A stretch of DNA of 6,725 bases from Chitinophagales bacterium (GTDB lineage Bacteria; Bacteroidota; Bacteroidia; Chitinophagales; JAHDHT01), in the NCBI GenBank assembly GCA_020631175.1, contig JAHDHT010000004.1, positions 15,083-21,807 on the forward strand. Direction: 5' to 3'. Of the stretch, positions 1 through 5,032 are shown piece by piece. The number at the start of each line of letters is the position of its first letter. The stretch's first letter is position 1. The notes under the pieces are model-generated. The model was not told the DNA's origin. It did no database searches and saw nothing but the letters and a program-made list of their open reading frames with translations. The position numbers and the translations under genes are program-made.

Positions 1-227
1 TCCAAATTTTCCATTACATCAGCTCCAAGAAATTGATCAATGAAAACATTACTATCCAATTTGAATTGACCAATCATACTATCCGGCTCAAAAACAACAT
101 TTGAAACACTTGAGTTGTCATATTGAAAACGTTCAGGGTCCGGTATAAGCTCTCTTGTTTGCTGAGGTGAATTGTTTTGACATGAAAAAAACGTTATAAC
201 AACTATAAATAAAAGACTTGATCTCAT
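1..227 (-). CDS. Putative lipoprotein, N-terminal part (cut by window edge)
   Basis: I translated this reading frame by hand. It starts with ATG at 227-225 and stays open to the window edge, giving 75 complete codons. The N-terminus MRSSLLFIVVITFFSC is a short lipoprotein signal: an early Arg, a hydrophobic core and an FFSC lipobox with Cys16 as the expected lipidated residue. The mature part begins QNNSPQQTRELIPDPERFQY and is polar, with no domain that I recognise. It starts 17 bases after the nadV stop codon with no visible terminator between, so it is probably the last or a later gene of the nrtR-prs-nadV transcript. By inference it is an envelope protein co-expressed with nicotinamide salvage. 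Its function is unknown. The lipoprotein call is good; the operon membership is likely but unproven. Confidence 0.75.
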   Translation of the reverse strand, partial: MRSSLLFIVVITFFSCQNNSPQQTRELIPDPERFQYDNSSVSNVVFEPDSMIGQFKLDSNVFIDQFLGADVMENL

Positions 228-244
228 CGTTTAAATTTCAAAAG

Positions 245-1708
245 TTAAATAACAGAACATTTTGTTCTATTTCTAATGTCTGACAATTTATGATCAATTA
301 ACAATACTCCATCTCTAAATATTTCCTTTAATTCTCCTTCTTTTTCCTCTTTCCATGAAACCTGATCAATCATTTTATAAACTCCATTTTCTAAAATAAT
401 TTTAATGAGACCTCTTGCTGATTTTTTTGTTCCATCATCAGTAACTGGGTCTTTATATATGTCTCTCCCCTCTCCATTTACTTCTCCATAAGTTGCTTTC
501 ATTGCAAATCCAAAAGTATCTCTTGTATTATATTGATAAGTAAAACTTCCTACCCCTAAAACGACATTTGTAGAGGCAAAACCTTTTGATTTTAATCCTT
601 CACAGATAAGTTTTGCACGCTCAAGCGTTATACTGTCTCCATAAATAGCACCAATATGTGAATCAAGTTCTTTATATCCCTTCTTGTTTATTTTACCACC
701 AAATGTTTCCCATAACAATTGTACAACACCCTTTTTTTCAATACTATTTTCCGCATCAGAATCTCCACAAATAATTTTTACTGGATCTCCGCTATCTGGT
801 CTTATAACCAGTTTTCCATCTCTGCTCAATATTTCATTTTTAAGATTTGGTAAGTATTCGTTTAATACTTTCCATAAATCCCAGGTATCAGAAACAACTG
901 AAACAATTCCACTTGGATAAACCTCTGTTATTAATCTTTTAAATGTTTCTTCTTCACCCAAATTTGTTCCCATGCTCATTACAGAATGTTCTGTTGCAGC
1001 TACTGAACCTCCAATTAATTCATTATCAGAATTAGCATTGTAATATTTTTCAAGAAAATCAATAGCTGGAATCGTATCTGTTCCGGTAAAACTTAACAAA
1101 TGTCCTGCACCACTAATTAATGCAGCTTCCAGTGCTGCCATTCCTCTCATAGAAAAATCATGTCCTTGCCAGTCTACAAATTCAGGTTGGCTTGATGTCT
1201 CTTGAGCATATTTATCTAATATCATTCTATATTTCTTAGCGAGTGTAGCAGAGTTACATGGAAGCCAAACTGTAGTTGATAAAATAGTTTCAAAATAATT
1301 TGTCAACCAAAAAAACTCCGGCTTTGTATTATACATGGTAAACATTGGCACTTTAACAGGAACAGAAACTCCTTCAGGAAGCGCTTTAAATACCATTGGT
1401 ATATACCCCAAATCATGGAGATCTGAAATGTGTTTTAATCCAACTTTATTTTCACCCAAGTAATTATTTATTCTTCTTGAATATAGTTTTAAGATTTCCT
1501 CTTTTGGTTTTGAAAAAAAGTTAGTATTAAATTCTTCAATAATATATTTCTTTATAAAATATTGTAAGCCAAAAAACAGTACATTATCAATACCTGCAAT
1601 TCTGCTTTTTCTTGGTGTCCAGTTACTGTAAACTAAAGTTGTATCAGAAGGGTATTGTCTTCTGTGATCAACCTTATATCCGTCTGTTAATAACAATGGT
1701 ATAGCCAT
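245..1708 (-). CDS. nadV: Nicotinamide phosphoribosyltransferase (NAMPT/NadV)
   Basis: This enzyme joins nicotinamide and PRPP to make nicotinamide mononucleotide (NMN) and pyrophosphate in the cytoplasm, the first step of one-route NAD salvage. The 487-residue length is close to human NAMPT (491). Matches to NAMPT run along the whole chain: LLTDGYKVDH near residue 6 (Tyr11 equals the Tyr that stacks on nicotinamide from the partner subunit), HDFSMRG at 183-189 (Phe185 and Arg188 equal human Phe193 and Arg196), GTDT at 209-212 (Asp211 equals Asp219), ATEHS at 238-242 (His241 equals catalytic His247), VIRPDSGDP at 301-309 (Arg303 and Asp305 equal Arg311 and Asp313), and IYKDPVTDD at 417-425. 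No key residue is missing, so it should be active. It starts 5 bases after the prs stop, so the two are surely co-transcribed and the PRPP maker feeds this enzyme. A nicotinate-specific PncB is shorter and fits less well. Confidence 0.96.
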   Translation of the reverse strand: MAIPLLLTDGYKVDHRRQYPSDTTLVYSNWTPRKSRIAGIDNVLFFGLQYFIKKYIIEEFNTNFFSKPKEEILKLYSRRINNYLGENKVGLKHISDLHDLGYIPMVFKALPEGVSVPVKVPMFTMYNTKPEFFWLTNYFETILSTTVWLPCNSATLAKKYRMILDKYAQETSSQPEFVDWQGHDFSMRGMAALEAALISGAGHLLSFTGTDTIPAIDFLEKYYNANSDNELIGGSVAATEHSVMSMGTNLGEEETFKRLITEVYPSGIVSVVSDTWDLWKVLNEYLPNLKNEILSRDGKLVIRPDSGDPVKIICGDSDAENSIEKKGVVQLLWETFGGKINKKGYKELDSHIGAIYGDSITLERAKLICEGLKSKGFASTNVVLGVGSFTYQYNTRDTFGFAMKATYGEVNGEGRDIYKDPVTDDGTKKSARGLIKIILENGVYKMIDQVSWKEEKEGELKEIFRDGVLLIDHKLSDIRNRTKCSVI

Positions 1709-1713
1709 ATTTC

Positions 1714-2547
1714 TTAGTTTAAAATATCATTTAATTTAATTTGGACCACATTCGTATGAGAAATATTCCGTATAGAATTTGTAGTAAATATTTTGTCAAA
1801 TTTTTTTGAAAGCAAATCAAAACCCTTACTAAAAATTCCATGACTAACGGCCAGAAATAATCGACCTGCATTTTTCTTTTTTAATTCTTCTGCAATACCT
1901 AAAAAGGTTCCTCCTCCGTCACAAATATCATCTACTATAAGACAATCTGTACCCTTTAAATCATCACTCGATACCATAAATCCTGAAAGTGCACCTGATT
2001 CAACATCTCGCTTTTTTCGGCATTCTATTATATTCTTTAATTCAAGTTGCTGACCCAGCTTAAATATTTTCTTTGATGCTCCCGCGTCAGGAGATATTAA
2101 TGCAAAAGTTTTGGGTAACATTGACTGTATTGCTTTTATAAAATCCAGATTTTGTAGTGCATTGCAATTGTTTAATAAAGCTGTTGTTACATCAGAATGC
2201 GGATCAAGTATAGTAATGCTTTGTATAGAAAGATTATTTATTATATCTGCATAGACTTTTACTGTTAAACTTTCACCTGTAATTGCAACACGATCTTGTC
2301 TTGCACCCGGAAAGTAGGGAATAAATGCATGAATATTAAGAACACCCATCCTTTTTAATGCATCAACTGCCACAAGAAATAAACCGAAATCATTAAATGA
2401 ATTTATCCGATGGGTCAAATACACTTCTTCCTTATTTTCAAAATCGTCTATTCTTATGTGGGGTTCACCTCCGTTGAAAATAAACGACTTAAATGAAATA
2501 ATCTCTTTTTGGATAGGATTGAATGTCGGATCAAGATTTAAAACCAT
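1714..2547 (-). CDS. prs: Ribose-phosphate pyrophosphokinase (PRPP synthetase), short form
   Basis: It makes PRPP from ribose 5-phosphate and ATP, the co-substrate needed by the next gene, nadV. Visible family motifs are the ATP-site loop PYFPGARQDR at 77-86 (classic Prs has PYFGYARQDR), DPHSD at 115-119 (classic DLHAD), SPDAGASKK at 152-160, a basic stretch ECRKKRD at 175-181 where the catalytic Lys/Arg of classic Prs lie, and the PRPP loop IVDDICDGGGT at 204-214 (classic VDDMIDTAGT). At 277 residues it is shorter than the usual 310-320, and the typical N-terminal opening (F-x-G-x-S/N-P) is missing. This suggests a divergent, salvage-dedicated enzyme, possibly with altered ADP/phosphate control, rather than the housekeeping Prs. 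The start ATG lies just downstream of a strong promoter/operator. An alternative is a Prs-like regulator lacking activity, but the kept motifs speak against that. Confidence 0.92.
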   Translation of the reverse strand: MVLNLDPTFNPIQKEIISFKSFIFNGGEPHIRIDDFENKEEVYLTHRINSFNDFGLFLVAVDALKRMGVLNIHAFIPYFPGARQDRVAITGESLTVKVYADIINNLSIQSITILDPHSDVTTALLNNCNALQNLDFIKAIQSMLPKTFALISPDAGASKKIFKLGQQLELKNIIECRKKRDVESGALSGFMVSSDDLKGTDCLIVDDICDGGGTFLGIAEELKKKNAGRLFLAVSHGIFSKGFDLLSKKFDKIFTTNSIRNISHTNVVQIKLNDILN

Positions 2548-2549
2548 AA

Positions 2550-2570
2550 TTTGTGTATTATATACGCAAA
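2550..2570. promoter_or_regulatory. NrtR-type operator 1, in the prs promoter
   Basis: This is a 21-bp palindrome. The arms TTTGTGTA and TACGCAAA surround 5 bases, with one mismatch between them. It ends 2 bases before the prs start codon. On the minus strand its first four bases (TTTG) are also the last four of the -7 promoter box, so a bound protein would block RNA polymerase. The same palindrome occurs twice more around the regulator gene. The 21-bp palindrome size matches known NrtR sites; assignment to the neighbouring NrtR is inference. Confidence 0.8.
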
Positions 2571-2598
2571 TATAGGTGCTACTTATTTAGCAAACAAA
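2567..2598 (-). promoter_or_regulatory. Bacteroidota-type promoter of prs-nadV
   Basis: On the minus strand there is TTTG at 2598-2595, then 20 bases, then TATATTTG at 2574-2567. This fits the known Bacteroidota primary sigma pattern (TTTG at -33, TAnnTTTG at -7). Transcription should start near 2561, leaving a leader of only about 14 bases before the prs ATG. The -7 box overlaps operator 1. So prs and nadV can be transcribed apart from nrtR, although read-through from nrtR is also possible. Confidence 0.7.
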
Positions 2599-2601
2599 TA
2601 T

Positions 2602-2622
2602 TTTGCGTATTTTTTACGCAAA
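2602..2622. promoter_or_regulatory. NrtR-type operator 2, across the nrtR stop codon
   Basis: This is a perfect 21-bp palindrome: arms TTTGCGTA and TACGCAAA around a run of five T. It is the best of the three copies. It covers the last codons and the TAA stop of the regulator (TAA at 2616-2614), so the palindrome is partly coding. Its centre (2612) is 52 bp from the centre of operator 1 (2560), almost exactly five helical turns. It sits just upstream of the -33 box of the prs promoter. A role as an intrinsic terminator is unlikely because the arms are AT-rich with no GC-rich stem. Confidence 0.78.
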
Positions 2623-3306
2623 CTTAATCTCAAAGTTTATACCTCGCTTTAATGAACTTTGATATTTCTTCTTATTAAACTTAAACAAAGTAGCAGGTCT
2701 GCCACTCCCTTTACTGAGTAATTCATCTGTTTCCTCTAGAAAATCAAAACTCAATATTTTCTTTCGGAAATTTCTGCGATCAATCGGACTTTGCAATATG
2801 GTCATGTATAAATTTTCTAAATCCGAAAACGGAAATTTTTTACTTAACAAATTAAAACCTATTGGCTGATAATTGAGTTTAGATTTTAATCTGTTAAAAG
2901 CTGTTTCCACTATTTGATTATGATCATAAGGTAAATCCGAAATAGATTCTATAGTAAACCATTTCGCATCGATAGAATCAGTTGCCGCTTTTAACTTCAT
3001 TGAAGATGGCTTAACAGTACCAAAATATGAAACCGTAACTACTCTTCCTCTGTGATCTCGTTTAACATCATCTCCGAATGTAAACAGTTGCTCCAGATCA
3101 TCTACAACAACCCCGGATTCTTCTTTTAGTTCTCTAATGGCAGCCGCTTTTAGGCCTTCCTTATTTTTCACAAAACCTCCAGGTAATAACCAGCGTCCTT
3201 TGTATTTACCATATTTTTGTTTTATCAGCAATACAAAGAGCTGGCGTTCTTCATATCCAAAAATGACAATATCTACTGCCAGCTTAATATCCTGTTTTAA
3301 GTCCAT
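2614..3306 (-). CDS. nrtR: NrtR-family regulator: Nudix domain plus winged helix
   Basis: NrtR proteins repress NAD-synthesis genes and let go of DNA when ADP-ribose (or a related NAD breakdown product) binds their Nudix domain. This 230-residue protein has the expected two parts. Residues 1-145 form a Nudix domain with a complete Nudix box at 44-66 (G44, E50, R58-E59, E62-E63, G65). Residues 150-212 form a winged helix with the NrtR signature FNLLSKKFPF, SPIDRRNFRKKI at 173-184, and GRPATLFKF at 202-210. It is the first gene before prs and nadV, and three matching palindromes flank it, one touching its own start codon, which implies autoregulation. The intact box suggests it may also hydrolyse a nucleotide such as ADP-ribose. 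Bacteroides AraR is a relative with a sugar ligand, but the neighbours here favour an NAD role. Confidence 0.92.
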   Translation of the reverse strand: MDLKQDIKLAVDIVIFGYEERQLFVLLIKQKYGKYKGRWLLPGGFVKNKEGLKAAAIRELKEESGVVVDDLEQLFTFGDDVKRDHRGRVVTVSYFGTVKPSSMKLKAATDSIDAKWFTIESISDLPYDHNQIVETAFNRLKSKLNYQPIGFNLLSKKFPFSDLENLYMTILQSPIDRRNFRKKILSFDFLEETDELLSKGSGRPATLFKFNKKKYQSSLKRGINFEIKFA

Positions 3307-3326
3307 TTGCGTAAAATATACACATA
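3306..3326. promoter_or_regulatory. NrtR-type operator 3, at the nrtR start codon
   Basis: The arms TTTGCGTA and TACACATA surround 5 bases, with two mismatches from the perfect palindrome. The site begins on the A of the nrtR ATG (minus strand) and extends upstream, so binding would cover the ribosome and transcription start region. It is the weakest of the three copies, which would suit mild autoregulation. A TATATTTT stretch inside it on the minus strand may be a degenerate -7 box, but I see no convincing -33 partner. Confidence 0.7.
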
Positions 3327-3360
3327 TAATCTGAAATCAATCGTTTAAATTTTTATTTAT

Positions 3361-3385
3361 TGGAACAAAAGAAAAACCTGTTCCA
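3361..3385 (-). terminator. Possible terminator hairpin after sprT-like gene
   Basis: The 7-bp arms TGGAACA and TGTTCCA surround an 11-base loop. It lies 16 bases past the stop codon of the SprT-like gene. On the minus strand it is followed by an A/T-rich tail that is not a pure T run, so it is only a moderate rho-independent candidate. It separates the five-gene cluster upstream from the nrtR promoter region. Confidence 0.4.
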
Positions 3386-3401
3386 CCCTATTACAAAATA
3401 A

Positions 3402-4019
3402 TTATTCGACAACTTCCGGCATTACCTCTGCAATCCCACTTACCGTATAACTCACTCCGGATTTAACTTCTTTGCATAAATATCTCGTCCTCCGTTTTCT
3501 ACCCTTCACCAGATAGAGACCGTTCGGTGTGTAGAATCGAGCGCCGATTGGAAGATTCTCTAGTAAAACTTTTGGCTGTTCATCGTACTTTCTTAATGCT
3601 CTGATTAAATGCTCGTCTACGCAACTTGAAGCTCCTGGATTTGCTATATGCCTTTTTAAAGCAGGAATTAATCCATCCGGAAAACAGTTAATTTCAACAT
3701 ATTGATTCAACAAGCGACTGTATACATTTTTCCATTCTTTTCCATGCGGATTAACTTTATGACCGAATTTTTCAAAGGTTATTAAATGAGCAATTTCATG
3801 AATGAAAGTGATTAAAAAAGCATATTTATTCATATCCCCATTCACCGATATCCGATGATATGGATGCTTTTGATCAGGCGGTCTGTAATCGCCGTATTTA
3901 CTTAAACGGGGTTTTTTAATATTTAACTGAAAATTGATTTCATCAAATAAATACATTACCTGATCCAATGCCCTTTCAGGCATATATTTAGCTAATGCTT
4001 TTCTGATCTGTGCGCTCAT
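3402..4019 (-). CDS. SprT-like zinc metalloprotein
   Basis: The protein has 205 residues. The core motif is FIHEIAHLITF at 72-82, with the zinc-binding HEIAH at 74-78, followed by PHGKEW at 91-96, whose His92 is the likely third metal ligand. This order (HExxH, then H-G-x-x-W/F) is typical of SprT/Spartan-like domains. In eukaryotes relatives cut DNA-protein crosslinks; the bacterial versions are poorly understood. The C-terminal part (155-200) resembles the place of a zinc ribbon, but I see only Cys133 and Cys182 and no CxxC pairs, so the ribbon looks lost. It lacks a signal peptide and should be cytoplasmic. The start overlaps the end of the upstream membrane-protein gene by 32 bases, which suggests coupled translation. 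Domain call is secure; the substrate is unknown. Confidence 0.85.
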   Translation of the reverse strand: MSAQIRKALAKYMPERALDQVMYLFDEINFQLNIKKPRLSKYGDYRPPDQKHPYHRISVNGDMNKYAFLITFIHEIAHLITFEKFGHKVNPHGKEWKNVYSRLLNQYVEINCFPDGLIPALKRHIANPGASSCVDEHLIRALRKYDEQPKVLLENLPIGARFYTPNGLYLVKGRKRRTRYLCKEVKSGVSYTVSGIAEVMPEVVE

Positions 4020-4383
4020 TTTTATTTAAATAAATCTGTAGATAACAAAATCCAATGGTCACTACAAAATAAAGCAAAGTAAAAGATAATGCATCCCCTA
4101 TAGTTTTCAACCCGAATTGAATAAATCCATACAGAAAAAAGCCGGCGCTGAATAAAAACTTCAAAACGATACCAATCAAAAAAGAGGCAGAATATAAGCG
4201 ATCAGATCCTTTACTGAAGACAAAATTACTGCTTAAAAGAAAAGTAGTCACCACAAAAAAGAAAGCGAAACTTAACTGAAGAAAATTCCAATTTAATAAA
4301 TCAGGCGAAAGGTTTTCTTTAGCTACAAAAAGACATCCACCCAAAAATAAATAAAACAAAAACTGATAAACCAGAACCCGCAT
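3988..4383 (-). CDS. Four-helix membrane protein, AtpI-like
   Basis: This protein of 131 residues is almost entirely hydrophobic, with four predicted membrane helices at about 4-20, 34-51, 64-86 and 99-117 and a short charged tail. I chose the ATG at 4383-4381, whose A is shared with the TGA stop of the upstream gene (TGATG); a TTG one codon earlier is possible but less likely. Sequence motifs alone do not identify it. Its position after an AtpZ-like gene matches the small membrane protein that in many Bacteroidota sits between atpZ and atpB, and AtpI-type proteins help assemble the rotor ring of ATP synthase or carry divalent cations. Here no atpB follows; a SprT-like gene does. The function is inferred from context only. 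Confidence 0.7.
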   Translation of the reverse strand: MRVLVYQFLFYLFLGGCLFVAKENLSPDLLNWNFLQLSFAFFFVVTTFLLSSNFVFSKGSDRLYSASFLIGIVLKFLFSAGFFLYGFIQFGLKTIGDALSFTLLYFVVTIGFCYLQIYLNKNERTDQKSIS

Positions 4384-4622
4384 CAATCTTTTTTAGAATC
4401 TTTAACTACAGACCAGATAACAGAAATCATTGCTACAGCTACTCCCATTAAGGCAAAACCAACAGTTATCAAACTGTTGCTCGATTGATATCGTTCATCT
4501 AATTTAATACCGATGTAAGTGAAAAGTGCAATAGCGGCAAGCATTTGAAATGCCATGCCCGAATATTTGAGAAAAGCGTTAGACTGCTTCTTTCTTGAAT
4601 TTCCCTTTGATTGGTTCTTCAC
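4383..4622 (-). CDS. AtpZ/AtpI-family small membrane protein
   Basis: It has 79 residues: a basic N-terminal tail, two membrane helices at about 21-39 and 50-71, and a charged end. The first helix and the loop after it (KYSGMAFQ, then IGIKLDERY at 37-45) match the pattern of the AtpZ/AtpI family (a helix, then G-x-x-L-D, then a second helix). Family members are encoded at the head of ATP synthase operons and have been linked to synthase assembly and magnesium uptake. The start is a GTG at 4622-4620, inside the bactofilin gene (44-base overlap). The next ATG, at codon 23, would cut off the conserved KYSG, so the GTG is the better start. The stop shares one base with the next gene, which indicates coupled translation. 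Confidence 0.8.
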   Translation of the reverse strand: MKNQSKGNSRKKQSNAFLKYSGMAFQMLAAIALFTYIGIKLDERYQSSNSLITVGFALMGVAVAMISVIWSVVKDSKKD

Positions 4623-5010
4623 GCATTAACTTTTTGGCATCACCCATGCTACACGTACCGTTGATAATAGCACCCGATTCTACAACTAATTTGCCAGTTA
4701 CAATATCGCCTGTAATTTTCGCAGTACTCTTCAGGAAAAGCAAACCTTTCACGTTTAACTGACCGTTAACAAGACCTGAAATATCGGCACTATCGCATTC
4801 AATATTACCTGTTACTGTGCCTTTCGGACCTAAAACAACTTTTGCTTTTGAATTTACATATCCATCCACTTTACCATCTATTCGCACATCACCGTTGCTG
4901 TACATTTCTCCTTCAATTACAGTACCCGGACCAACCAGGTTAATTGATGGTGATTGAAGAGATGAAGAGTTGACGTTGACTTGCTTGTTCGGTTTACTGG
5001 ATTTAAACAT
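4579..5010 (-). CDS. Bactofilin (polymer-forming cytoskeletal protein)
   Basis: Bactofilins form nucleotide-free filaments under the inner membrane and position cell-wall enzymes. This protein has 143 residues. The core at about 22-122 is a right-handed beta-helix, seen as repeating short strands with regular Gly and hydrophobic residues (GTVIEGEM, GDVRIDGKVDG, GTVTGNI, ADISGLVNGQLNVKG, AKITGDIVTGKLVV). Flexible polar tails lie on both sides, as is usual. The minus-strand ribosome site AAGGGA lies 4 bases before the ATG. It follows the M23 peptidase gene by 22 bases. Bactofilin and M23 peptidase pairs are known from other bacteria (for example Helicobacter CcmA with Csd1, Hyphomonas BacA with LmdC), where they set cell shape, so the two probably work together here. 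Confidence 0.93.
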   Translation of the reverse strand: MFKSSKPNKQVNVNSSSLQSPSINLVGPGTVIEGEMYSNGDVRIDGKVDGYVNSKAKVVLGPKGTVTGNIECDSADISGLVNGQLNVKGLLFLKSTAKITGDIVTGKLVVESGAIINGTCSMGDAKKLMREEPIKGKFKKEAV

Positions 5011-5032
5011 AATATCCCTTGGTTTCTTCTAA

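Noticed and set aside
684..920. Plus-strand open frame of 78 codons inside nadV
   Set aside because: It lies antisense to conserved NAMPT motifs and shows no family resemblance.
245..2547. Reading nadV-prs as a phage-borne NAD-restoring anti-defence pathway
   Set aside because: No phage genes, no adenylyltransferase partner and an NrtR operator set point to ordinary metabolic control; kept only as a question for phylogeny.
3137..3334. Plus-strand open frame of 65 codons over the start of nrtR
   Set aside because: It is the antisense of the Nudix domain and runs through the operator; no own signals.
3307..3345. A Bacteroidota promoter for nrtR
   Set aside because: TATATGTG and TATATTTT resemble -7 boxes, but no TTTG lies at about 20 bases upstream of either.
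4381..4386. TTG one codon before the ATG as start of the AtpI-like gene
   Set aside because: The ATG directly coupled to the upstream TGA stop is the more usual arrangement and changes the protein by one residue only.
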